From the NCBI GenBank assembly GCA_964368425.1, contig CAYJAP010000035.1, positions 1 to 7,922 on the forward strand: DNA of 7,922 nucleotides. The letters are read 5' to 3'. Source of the stretch: CAYJAP01 sp964368425 (GTDB taxonomy: Bacteria > Bacillota > Clostridia > Christensenellales > UBA1242). The number at the start of each line of letters is the position of its first letter. The first letter of the stretch is position 1. A program made the position numbers and the translations under genes. Shown here piece by piece: positions 1 to 5,901 of the stretch. The notes below the pieces were generated by a model. The model made no database searches, was not told where the DNA came from, and saw only the letters and a program-made list of their open reading frames with translations.

Positions 1-888
1 TATATAATTGGTGAAGAAAACCCTGATGGAACAATTACTTTTGAAATTACTAATCTTCACAGCGACATATACGTAGCATTTACTACTCATGATCATAATA
101 TTGAGGATGTATTAACCAAAAAAGTTAAAGTCACTGTTGGATATGATTATGAGGCAATTAATATTGGTGTGATCGACTCTGTAACAGGATATTTTAATAA
201 TCATTCTCCTAACTTTGTGATGGGGCGTGATGGTAAAATTGATGTGTACATGGATTTATACGGCGAATTATCAACTTGGAAAATGAATATTGGTGGGAAA
301 CAATACTACTACAATATTGATGCTGTTCAGTTGGTAGTAAAAAATGCTGCAGGTGAAATACTAACAGATATGATAAAATCACGATCTGAGCCTGTGGGTA
401 AACCACACCCTTTAAATGGCGTTGGTTATGTGCGAATAATTGAGTTTGTTATCGACGGAGATAAAGTCACCGAAGATTTATATGTAACTATTGAAAATGT
501 AAAGTTTCATGTCGGAGGTGCAATTAAAGGAATAGATGACTTGGGATTGACTCCAATAACAATCGTGAACCATGAACAGGATTATCTCTATCCAGATTTT
601 GAGTGGAAATTGGGCGAAACAGAAAGGGTTATTTGGTACGCTGGCAAATACCACGTTACCAGTGGCGTGGAATGTATAGCTAAATTTCACTTCTACTTAG
701 AAGAAGGCGTCACTTACGACTTTACATCGGTTGTAACTGTAACTGTTACAAGTGAAAGCGGTGTAATATCTCACAGCACTGTAGTATCTGACTCAGCACC
801 TTTAGATGATGGTAAGGTAGAGTACACGGTAAGATACCACTTTACTATAGGAAATAAAGCGGTAACATTTACTATTAACGGATTATAA
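1..888 (+). CDS. Partial (5' end outside window) beta-rich hypothetical protein, probably surface/secreted
   Basis: The reading frame is open from base 1 to the TAA at 886-888, giving 295 residues with no start inside the window. The GTG at 169 is internal and has no ribosome binding site, so the true start lies to the left. I do not recognise the family. The visible part alternates hydrophobic and polar residues (for example VTVTVTSESG and YTVRYHFTIG near the C-terminus). It is rich in Tyr, Val, Thr and Asp, has a single Cys, and has no membrane helix. This is what tandem Ig-like or jelly-roll extracellular beta domains look like. There is no C-terminal LPXTG anchor, so if the protein is surface-bound, its attachment must be through the missing N-terminal part. 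A strong terminator follows 7 nt after the stop, so it is the last gene of its transcript. A phage or appendage structural protein is an alternative. Extent is confident, function is not. Confidence 0.75.
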   Translation, partial: YIIGEENPDGTITFEITNLHSDIYVAFTTHDHNIEDVLTKKVKVTVGYDYEAINIGVIDSVTGYFNNHSPNFVMGRDGKIDVYMDLYGELSTWKMNIGGKQYYYNIDAVQLVVKNAAGEILTDMIKSRSEPVGKPHPLNGVGYVRIIEFVIDGDKVTEDLYVTIENVKFHVGGAIKGIDDLGLTPITIVNHEQDYLYPDFEWKLGETERVIWYAGKYHVTSGVECIAKFHFYLEEGVTYDFTSVVTVTVTSESGVISHSTVVSDSAPLDDGKVEYTVRYHFTIGNKAVTFTINGL

Positions 889-894
889 AAACAA

Positions 895-917
895 AACCAG
901 CAAGTGCTGGTTTTTTT
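895..917. terminator. Bidirectional rho-independent terminator
   Basis: The arms AACCAGCA (895-902) and TGCTGGTT (905-912) form a hairpin, realistically CCAGC-AAGT-GCTGG plus flanking A-T pairs, followed by seven Ts (911-917) on the plus strand. On the minus strand the stem is followed by TTTTGTTTTT. It therefore can end both the partial gene at 1-888 and the convergent lemA-like gene. Confidence 0.9.
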
Positions 918-978
918 ATGCTTTTAAATAATTAAAGTATCGGATAGTTATTAGACGCTTGGTAATAACAAACATTTA

Positions 979-1575
979 TTACTTTGCTTTTAATGTGATA
1001 TCTTTTTTCTTGTCTTTTGCAAATATGACAGTGTTCTCTTCCTCTCCCGATTCGATTTTATAGAAAGCAATTTCTTTCCATTTAAATATTTTAGAAACTA
1101 TATTATTAGGAAACTTTTTTATTGTTGCATTGTGTTTACTCACATTGCTATTATATACTCGCTTTGCTGCCGCTATATCATCTTCTATTTCCACCATGGT
1201 GTCCTGTAATTGTTTGAACAGCTTGTCCGCCTTTAGGTCAGGATATTTCTCTGATAATGCAAATATACTTTCAAAAACGGGTAAAGATTTATTCGCTGTT
1301 TTTACTCGCATGTCACTGTCGGTAGCTTTATTCATAGCCGTACGCAGTCGAGTCAATTTACCCAACACTGTTTTTTCATGCTTTGTGTAACCCTTTACGC
1401 ATTTTACTAGGTTTGGGATTAAATCAAACCTCTTTTTCAAAAAAACATCGATGGAAGAAAAACTTTCTTTCACCTTATTGTTAAGTTTTATTATATGGTT
1501 ATACAACATAACTCCATATACAAGAATGATGAGAAGTATACCCAATACACATATTAATGAGATTACAAAACCCAT
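979..1575 (-). CDS. lemA: LemA family membrane-anchored protein
   Basis: The product is 198 residues, close to the usual LemA length of about 180-200. Residues 2-24 form a hydrophobic membrane helix, and the rest is helical and soluble. Family hallmarks are present in order: SSIDVFLKKRFDLIPNLVKCVKGYTKHE (about 40-67, with the diagnostic RFDLIPNLV), YPDLKAD (111-117), FKQLQDTMVEIEDDIAAAKRVYN (about 120-142) and a HNATIKKFP segment (148-156). LemA proteins are helical-bundle envelope proteins whose biochemical role is not settled. The ATG at 1573-1575 is chosen because AGGAG sits 5 nt upstream. An in-frame TTG at 1617 would add 14 residues but has no such site. The C-terminal tail after the FP motif (about 157-198) is charged and Lys-rich. 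The gene is transcribed alone, converging on the terminator at 895-917 and diverging from the collagen-like gene. Confidence 0.93.
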   Translation of the reverse strand: MGFVISLICVLGILLIILVYGVMLYNHIIKLNNKVKESFSSIDVFLKKRFDLIPNLVKCVKGYTKHEKTVLGKLTRLRTAMNKATDSDMRVKTANKSLPVFESIFALSEKYPDLKADKLFKQLQDTMVEIEDDIAAAKRVYNSNVSKHNATIKKFPNNIVSKIFKWKEIAFYKIESGEEENTVIFAKDKKKDITLKAK

Positions 1576-1603
1576 AGACGCTCCTATTACATAAACAGTA
1601 TAA

Positions 1604-1609
1604 ATTATA
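1604..1609 (-). promoter_or_regulatory. Possible -10 element of the lemA-like gene
   Basis: A perfect TATAAT on the minus strand lies 28 nt upstream of the chosen ATG. The best -35 is poor (TTTTTG, 16-nt spacer, 1626-1631). TATAAT is common by chance in AT-rich DNA, so this is only a candidate. Confidence 0.35.
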
Positions 1610-1642
1610 ACGTGCAATATAACAACAAAAAGTAGATATTTT

Positions 1643-1770
1643 ATCTGTTATTTCACCTCGCACCCTCTATCCATGTGGAATAGACATGCCGAATAGTCTG
1701 TTGAGGTGGGCGAGAACAGATGGACATTTCAACGGTGCTCATCATAACATGACTTAGGACGAAAGTCTAA
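1643..1770 (+). promoter_or_regulatory. Structured leader of the collagen-like gene (candidate cis-acting RNA)
   Basis: This region of 145 bases before the ribosome binding site has no credible ORF and contains nested complementary segments. ATCTGTT (1643-1649) pairs perfectly with AACAGAT (1715-1721). Inside it, CTCGC (1657-1661) pairs with GCGAG (1710-1714), then CCTC (1664-1667) with GAGG (1703-1706). CTAT (1667-1670) can pair with ATAG (1693-1696), sharing C1667 with the preceding helix, and CATGT (1672-1676) pairs with ACATG (1684-1688). A mutually exclusive pairing, CACCTC (1654-1659) with GAGGTG (1703-1708), is also possible. GCACC (1660-1664) can reach GGTGC (1734-1738) as a pseudoknot. 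A final small hairpin, TTAGGAC-GAAA-GTCTAA (1754-1770, one bulged G, GNRA loop), sits 7 nt before AAGGAG. It does not match the conserved cores I know for common riboswitches or the T-box. The structure was judged by eye, not by an energy calculation. Confidence 0.5.
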
Positions 1771-1777
1771 AATTTGA

Positions 1778-1782
1778 AGGAG
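1778..1782 (+). promoter_or_regulatory. Ribosome binding site of the collagen-like gene
   Basis: AGGAG (in AAGGAGAAACAAATG) lies 6 nt before the ATG at 1789 and decides the start over an in-frame TTG at 1774, which overlaps the site itself. Confidence 0.85.
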
Positions 1783-1788
1783 AAACAA

Positions 1789-2718
1789 ATGAGTTGTAAA
1801 AATAGATCAGGATGTTGTGGGATAATTCCATGCGGTGGAGCGGGAACTGTTCAACGTGGAGCAACCGGTCCCAGAGGACCCATCGGTCCAACTGGAGCAA
1901 CCGGTCCAACCGGCCCATCGGACGGTCCAACTGGCGCAACCGGCCCAACCGGCCCGCAAGGTCCACAAGGTCCAGTCGGCCCACAGGGAGTTGCCGGTCC
2001 ACAAGGTCCACAGGGAGTGCAAGGTCCAATTGGTCCAATCGGTCCACAAGGTCCAGCAGGACCACAAGGAGTGCAAGGTGCACAGGGAGCACAAGGAATA
2101 CAGGGATTAATCGGTCCAACCGGCCCACAGGGAATTCAGGGTATCCAAGGAATACAGGGGATACAAGGTCCGACAGGCCCGACCGGTCCAACAGGTGCGA
2201 CAGGCATACCCGGAAGTGGCGCTATAATACCGTTCTCGTCGGGACTACCAGTTGTTCTAACTTCTATAGTTGGGGGCTTAGTAGGATTGCCTGCAGTAGT
2301 AGCTTTCGGGGACAGTCTAGCGCTTGCAAATGTCTTGGACACCACTATAGATTTAACGGGGCTATCGGATTTCACATTCATGGTGCCGAGAGATGCAGTA
2401 GTTACGTCAATAAGTGCATTTTACTCTGTAACATTAGGACTGAGCTTAGTAGGTAGTAACGTAAATATTACTGCAGAGTTATTTGAAGCTAATCCTGCTA
2501 GTAATATATTGAGCAGAGTAGTTGGAAGTCAGGTATTGTTGACTCCAGCTTTAACCGGAGTAATTCCTATGGGAGAGACTGCTTCAGCCACACAGGCCAT
2601 GAATATTCCTGTTGCTGCAGGAACACGTTTAGCTCTAGTATTTTCAATCACTGTTAGTGGAATACCGCTTGCAACAGCTATAACAGGAACTATCTCAGCA
2701 GGTATAGCGTTGACCTAA
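1789..2718 (+). CDS. Collagen-like protein with BclB-type exosporium C-terminal domain
   Basis: The product is 309 residues in three parts. The N-terminus (1-23) is Cys-rich, with four Cys in SCKNRSGCCGIIPC. Residues 24-141 are 39 Gly-X-Y triplets, many GPT, GAT, GPQ and GIQ, broken once by an extra Asp after triplet 7 (GPSDGPT). Residues 142-309 start GSGAIIPFSSGLPVVLT and resemble the BclB-related exosporium glycoprotein C-terminal domain (my recollection is TIGR03721), including VGGLVG, FMVPRD and TRLALVFS. By analogy the Gly-X-Y region should form a triple helix capped by the C-terminal trimer domain, with Thr in GPT as possible glycosylation sites. The product would be displayed on the spore outer surface or the cell surface. 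No BclA-type N-terminal targeting motif is visible. The Cys-rich N-terminus may attach it instead, which is inference. The gene stands alone between a structured leader and a terminator. Confidence 0.93.
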   Translation: MSCKNRSGCCGIIPCGGAGTVQRGATGPRGPIGPTGATGPTGPSDGPTGATGPTGPQGPQGPVGPQGVAGPQGPQGVQGPIGPIGPQGPAGPQGVQGAQGAQGIQGLIGPTGPQGIQGIQGIQGIQGPTGPTGPTGATGIPGSGAIIPFSSGLPVVLTSIVGGLVGLPAVVAFGDSLALANVLDTTIDLTGLSDFTFMVPRDAVVTSISAFYSVTLGLSLVGSNVNITAELFEANPASNILSRVVGSQVLLTPALTGVIPMGETASATQAMNIPVAAGTRLALVFSITVSGIPLATAITGTISAGIALT

Positions 2719-2720
2719 CA

Positions 2721-2744
2721 AAAAACACCTGTTTAGGTGTTTTT
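2721..2744. terminator. Bidirectional rho-independent terminator
   Basis: A perfect 10-bp inverted repeat, AAAAACACCT (2721-2730) and AGGTGTTTTT (2735-2744), encloses a GTTT loop. It begins 3 nt after the collagen-like stop. The symmetric A/T ends let it also serve the convergent UPF0371 gene, whose stop is at 2804. Confidence 0.9.
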
Positions 2745-2745
2745 A

Positions 2746-2757
2746 CATATGCATATG
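2746..2757. repeat. 12-bp perfect palindrome in convergent spacer
   Basis: CATATGCATATG is its own reverse complement and sits directly after the terminator, between two gene ends. No gene start is nearby, so an operator role is unlikely. It may be chance. Confidence 0.4.
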
Positions 2758-2803
2758 GTATAGTTGTGACTATCTTTCATTTCGTTTTATTGCTGATTAT
2801 GGA

Positions 2804-4288
2804 CTAGTTTAGATAATATTTATTATTGATAAATACAGGTTCGCTAGTTATATTTATACCCAGGTTCTTGAAAGCGGATTCCTCGTTCGGGCTAAGTATA
2901 AATGTAGAGTGAGCCTCACAACCATTCAGCTCGCTTAATTTTTGCATCGCTATTTTTATAACATCACTAAATCTGGAATTCAGAGAGAGTGCAATTAACA
3001 CGTCTTTAATGGTTAACAAGCCGTTGCTATTTTTTAAATAATCCCGCTTCAGTTCTTTTATAGCAATCAATGTTTCTTCAGAAATTAATTTTACTTCAGC
3101 AGGAAGTTTACTAAGATATTTTATTGCGTTTAATGTAGCTGCTGCACATGCAGTCATAATATCTTTGCTCTGTCCTGTCAATATTGTACCGTCAGCCAGC
3201 TGCAAAGCTACGACAGGATTGTTTTTTAGTTGGTGGTAATCATTTGCTGCTTTCACTACTTTTCTATCTGTTTTGAGAATGTCATGCTCGTTTAACAGCA
3301 ACTCTATTCTTTCCAAATCATCCTTTTTGCTGCATCCTTTTTTAATCCCTGCTAGCGCCCGATAATATCGACGGATGATCTCTTGTTTTGCAGCCTCAGA
3401 GACGATGGCGTCATCTGTGATGGCGTTACCTATGTTATTTATTCCCATGTCGGTAGGTGAGTTATAGTACGATTTATTTCCCGTAATCTTATGTAGTATA
3501 TCCTGTAATACTGGGAAGACCGCAATATCTCGGTTGTAGTTGACCGCAATCTTTCCGTAGTGACTATAGTGATAAGGGTCGATCATATTTACGTCTTTTA
3601 TATTAGCGGTTGCTGCCTCGTAGGCTACGTTTACCATGTGTTTGAGTGGCAAATTCCATACAGGGAATGTTTCAAACTTTACGTATCCTGCCTTAATTCC
3701 TCGCTGATATTCTTGGTATAGCTGAGAAAGACATGTTCCCAGTTTTCCACTTTTTGAACCTGGAGCAGTTACCACAACGAGAGGTTTTGTGGTCTTTATA
3801 TACGGATTTGCGCCGTAACCCTGTGGGCTAACGATGGTATCGACATCAGTAGGGTAGCCCTTGGTATAGGTGTGAAAATACACCTTTTGTTTCTTACTTG
3901 TTAACTTATCTGCAAATAGATTTGCAGCAGGTTGTCCAGTATACAAAGTTATTACTACGCTGTTTATACTAATATCTTTTTCACGTAGCTTTTCTATTAT
4001 TCTCAGCACCTCCATATCGTAAGTGATTCCGAAATCATCTCGGACCTTATTATTCTCGATATCGTCTGCGCTAATACAGAAAATGACTTCTAATTTGTCT
4101 TTTAATTTTTCTAATAATTTAATTTTTATGTTGGGATCAAACCCTGGGAGCACTCTCGATGCGTGGTAATCATCGTAGAGTTTGCCTCCGAACTCGATGT
4201 ACAGTTTGTTATCAAAATTTTTAATTCTCTTTAATAGTTCTTCACTTTGTAATTTCAGATATTTCTCACAATCAAATCCAGTGGGCAT
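2804..4288 (-). CDS. UPF0371 / DUF1846 family protein
   Basis: The product is 494 residues, the normal length for this conserved family of mostly Firmicutes and Actinobacteria, and appears complete at both ends. Family landmarks are GFDCEKYLKLQSEEL at 4-18, IEFGGKLYDDYHASRVLPGFDP (31-52), VVTAPGSKSGKLGTCLSQLY (172-191, a Gly/Ser/Lys-rich P-loop-like turn) and KFETFPVWNLPLKHMVNVAYEAATA (204-228). Further ones are VNMIDPYHYSHYG (233-245), YNRDIAVFPVL (251-261), the TDMGINNIG segment, and GCEAHSTFILSP near the C-terminus. Structures of relatives exist, but the reaction is not established to my knowledge. A nucleotide-handling role is a guess from the glycine-rich turn. The ATG at 4286-4288 is preceded by AGGAGG with a 5-nt spacer, the strongest ribosome binding site in the window. 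The gene is monocistronic and has no obvious partner. Confidence 0.95.
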   Translation of the reverse strand: MPTGFDCEKYLKLQSEELLKRIKNFDNKLYIEFGGKLYDDYHASRVLPGFDPNIKIKLLEKLKDKLEVIFCISADDIENNKVRDDFGITYDMEVLRIIEKLREKDISINSVVITLYTGQPAANLFADKLTSKKQKVYFHTYTKGYPTDVDTIVSPQGYGANPYIKTTKPLVVVTAPGSKSGKLGTCLSQLYQEYQRGIKAGYVKFETFPVWNLPLKHMVNVAYEAATANIKDVNMIDPYHYSHYGKIAVNYNRDIAVFPVLQDILHKITGNKSYYNSPTDMGINNIGNAITDDAIVSEAAKQEIIRRYYRALAGIKKGCSKKDDLERIELLLNEHDILKTDRKVVKAANDYHQLKNNPVVALQLADGTILTGQSKDIMTACAAATLNAIKYLSKLPAEVKLISEETLIAIKELKRDYLKNSNGLLTIKDVLIALSLNSRFSDVIKIAMQKLSELNGCEAHSTFILSPNEESAFKNLGINITSEPVFINNKYYLN

Positions 4289-4316
4289 AGTTTCCTCCTC
4301 TCATATGCGTTACCTA

Positions 4317-4322
4317 ATTATA
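4317..4322 (-). promoter_or_regulatory. Possible -10 element of the UPF0371 gene
   Basis: TATAAT on the minus strand lies 28 nt before the ATG. No good -35 is visible at 16-18 nt. The rest of the 256-bp spacer (4289-4544) is T/A-rich. It holds the 10-bp palindrome CAAAATTTTG (4386-4395), and no clear hairpin terminator for the gene ending at 4545. Confidence 0.35.
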
Positions 4323-4449
4323 ATCGTAAAAAACTATGCTAGGCTAGTAAAAAGACAAAAAAAATTTCTTTTTGGTACACTTAAACAAAATTTTGAACAT
4401 AAGAGTAAAAGCAAGCAGATGTTTTTTTATCGTGTGAGTCCTAGTTTCG

Positions 4450-4458
4450 TGATATAAT
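4450..4458 (+). promoter_or_regulatory. Candidate extended -10 promoter, plus strand
   Basis: TGATATAAT is a perfect extended -10 (TGnTATAAT) and is followed after 6 nt by an ATG at 4465. Transcription would start at about that ATG. It reads antisense into the gene at 4545-4976. No good -35 is present, and the match may be chance in AT-rich DNA. Confidence 0.35.
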
Positions 4459-4544
4459 ATTTGTATGAAAGTAAGTAACATATTGGTAGTAGTATTGTTT
4501 TTTTGTTTACTATTGACAACGTTGAATTTGGGTTTTATTTCCTA

Positions 4545-4976
4545 CTACAGAAACTTCTTAAGAGATTCGATAAACTGCTCTTGGTTGGCGATTATTTCGT
4601 TAGATATCTCAACAAGGTTTGTGTCTGCTCTTGAGTTTTCTTTCACTTCTTTTATAAGGGTAGTAATTCCCATAGTTGTACCCTCAATAAGCATTTCTGC
4701 AATATGAGAAGTATCTTTATTAAAAAGAGTTTTCATGTTTATACCAACGTAGCTCGACGCTTTTAACATTACATCAAGATCTTTCGGTTTGTAGTCTATC
4801 TTGCCTGCTAAAACATCGAGCCTCTTTGTTGCATCTAGATAAAATTTATTTTGCTTTTTCATCAGTTGAACTAGTTGTTTGTCCTGAATTTTTTCAATAA
4901 TACAATTTATAGCGTGATTTCCCATTCTTACATTTTTGTAAGCGTCATCTAGCAGTTTAACATTCATTTTTCCCAT
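4545..4976 (-). CDS. Small helical (ferritin-like bundle) hypothetical protein
   Basis: The product is 143 residues, all predicted helical, with no membrane segment or signal peptide. It resembles a small clostridial family I know only as hypothetical. Landmarks are the N-terminal LLDDAYKNVRMGNHAINCII, a central MLKASSYVGINMKTLFNKDTSHIAEML, and the conserved EGTTMGITTLIKEV followed by a C-terminal helix ending QEQFIESLKKFL. The four-helix layout suggests a ferritin-like or DUF2383-like bundle. The full set of Glu/His metal ligands is not evident, so iron binding is not claimed. The frame is open to 5087, but that extension would run through the hairpin at 5044-5067. The ATG at 4974-4976, with AAGGA 11 nt upstream, is preferred. 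ATG at 4965-4967 is an alternative. No terminator is visible after the stop. Confidence 0.75.
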   Translation of the reverse strand: MGKMNVKLLDDAYKNVRMGNHAINCIIEKIQDKQLVQLMKKQNKFYLDATKRLDVLAGKIDYKPKDLDVMLKASSYVGINMKTLFNKDTSHIAEMLIEGTTMGITTLIKEVKENSRADTNLVEISNEIIANQEQFIESLKKFL

Positions 4977-5043
4977 AACTAAACCATTCCTTTTTTTGCT
5001 TTTAGTATGTGACGAATGAAACAATTTATTACTGCTTGTTACA

Positions 5044-5076
5044 AAAAGTCTTCCGTAGAAGACTTTTAGTTTTTTT
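5044..5076. terminator. Hairpin terminator between TraX-family gene and ferritin-like gene
   Basis: AAAAGTCTTC (5044-5053) and GAAGACTTTT (5058-5067) form a perfect 10-bp stem with a CGTA loop. It is followed by a T7 run at 5070-5076 on the plus strand and by TTTTTG on the minus strand. Both flanking genes read leftwards, so the working direction is probably minus, ending the TraX-family transcript about 90 nt after its stop. It lies 67 nt upstream of the ferritin-like start and could instead act as an attenuator in that gene's leader. Confidence 0.8.
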
Positions 5077-5105
5077 GCTATTTGCACCTTGTAGTGTCAT
5101 TTATT

Positions 5106-5127
5106 ACTTTGCTCCAAAATGCAAAGT
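5106..5127. other. 7-bp hairpin in the TraX 3' spacer
   Basis: ACTTTGC (5106-5112) and GCAAAGT (5121-5127) form a stem with an 8-nt loop. No T-tract follows on either strand, so it is not a terminator by itself. It may stabilise the TraX-family mRNA end upstream of the terminator at 5044-5076. Confidence 0.4.
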
Positions 5128-5157
5128 TGGCTAATCATGAGAAAGTGTCGGGGTTTT

Positions 5158-5835
5158 TTATATAAAAAGTTGAAGAATATAAAGTGCAAGTAGGTGTGTG
5201 GGATAAAAAATATAAAACAAATATTTCAAATTAAATTTTCCTTTTCTGCCGTTATAGAGCAATAATAAAGGCAATGCGAGCAGTCCGAAAAGTTGTAGAT
5301 ATGAAAGAAAGTTATTTGGTTGAAAGATAATTTGAGGCAAGGCAATTAAGATGTTAAGTGCACTAAAGCCCAATAATTTAATGTTTGTGTTTTTAATAAA
5401 ATAAAAAACGACCGCAAAATAAACCCCGAAAATTCCATAGGAAATAAGATTTATTGTAAATAGCATTGCAATAAATATATTAGCTGTAACAAAATAAAAT
5501 ATGTTAATTTTGTTTTTCCTCATATTCTCAATCAAGTATATTAATAAAATTGAGAATAAAAATGTAAAGAGAGTGTTCAGACTGAATGTTTTAAAGAATA
5601 GGTAATATGGCACTTGCGAAATAACTGCAAAAATCAAAAGCATAAAAATGTACTTAGGTCGACTTCGAGTATGTTTGTATCCCTCAGCGATGAAAAAAGC
5701 AAACAGAGGGAAGGCAATTCTTCCAACTATCCTAAGCCACACGCTGTCGTGAAAAAATGCAACGCCAATGTGATCAGCCAGCATTGCAGCAAGCGCAATA
5801 AGTTTTGCATGATTTCTGTTAAGAATTTTTATCAT
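5158..5835 (-). CDS. TraX family integral membrane protein
   Basis: The product is 225 residues and very hydrophobic, with about seven membrane segments. The N-terminal signature LIALAAMLADHIGVAFFHD (12-30), then LRIVGRIAFPLFAFFIAEGYKHTRSRPKYIFMLL (about 34-67), is the classic TraX pattern, with its conserved DH, GR-x-AFPLFAF and GY-x-HT. The C-terminal LLLLYNGRKGKFNLKYLFYIFYPTHLLAL also matches the family (YNG-x-RG and FY-x-YP-x-H). F-plasmid TraX acetylates pilin. Chromosomal Firmicute relatives are uncharacterised, probably membrane acyltransferases acting on unknown envelope substrates. No conjugation gene is nearby, so a transfer role is not supported here. The ATG at 5833-5835 has no Shine-Dalgarno but sits at the expected transcription start (see the promoter entry), which suggests a leaderless mRNA. 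Its terminator is at 5044-5076. Confidence 0.93.
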   Translation of the reverse strand: MIKILNRNHAKLIALAAMLADHIGVAFFHDSVWLRIVGRIAFPLFAFFIAEGYKHTRSRPKYIFMLLIFAVISQVPYYLFFKTFSLNTLFTFLFSILLIYLIENMRKNKINIFYFVTANIFIAMLFTINLISYGIFGVYFAVVFYFIKNTNIKLLGFSALNILIALPQIIFQPNNFLSYLQLFGLLALPLLLLYNGRKGKFNLKYLFYIFYPTHLLALYILQLFI

Positions 5836-5841
5836 ACTTTT

Positions 5842-5871
5842 ATTCTATCAGAATAGTAGAAATATTAACAA
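5842..5871 (-). promoter_or_regulatory. Promoter of the TraX-family gene, predicting leaderless mRNA
   Basis: On the minus strand TTGTTA (5866-5871) and the extended -10 TGATAGAAT (5842-5850) are separated by an 18-nt spacer. Only 6 nt (AAAAGT) separate the -10 from the ATG, so transcription should begin at or next to the A of the start codon. The -10 lies inside the inverted repeat TATTCT-ATC-AGAATA (5841-5855), a possible operator. Confidence 0.55.
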
Positions 5872-5901
5872 GTTCTTTCGATGTTCTTGTTTACTTAAAC
5901 A

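Noticed and set aside
1130..1390. Plus-strand frame of 86 codons inside the lemA-like gene
   Set aside because: It is antisense to a well-conserved LemA coding region and has no ribosome binding site or recognisable product.
1744..1751. CATAACAT as a sigma-E/sigma-K -10 for the collagen-like gene
   Set aside because: It resembles CATAnnnT, and a spore promoter would make sense, but no matching -35 is evident and it would skip the structured leader. Too weak to call.
1643..1788. Known riboswitch, T-box or hammerhead ribozyme in the leader
   Set aside because: I looked for the T-box GGTGG-ACCGCG core, class-defining riboswitch cores (TPP, FMN, cobalamin, c-di-GMP) and the hammerhead CTGATGA. 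None is present; the lone GAAA-GTC is only a tetraloop hairpin.
1774..1788. TTG start for the collagen-like gene
   Set aside because: It overlaps the ribosome binding site that serves the ATG at 1789.
1858..2213. Short repeated units resembling a CRISPR or minisatellite array
   Set aside because: The repeats are codon triplets for Gly-X-Y in an open frame, with no constant repeat and no unique spacers.
1754..2456. Several long frames on both strands across the collagen-like gene
   Set aside because: They are shadows of the Gly-X-Y repeat, whose period-3 codon pattern keeps other frames open. Their low-complexity Asp/Leu/Arg or Trp/Thr translations are typical artefacts, and none has a ribosome binding site.
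4977..5087. N-terminal extension of the ferritin-like gene
   Set aside because: The extra 37 codons would cross the perfect terminator hairpin and have a non-family-like composition. The ATG at 4976 has its own AAGGA.
5158..5835. TraX as evidence for a conjugative system
   Set aside because: No relaxase, coupling protein or type IV secretion genes are present, and TraX-family proteins are common chromosomal membrane proteins in Firmicutes.
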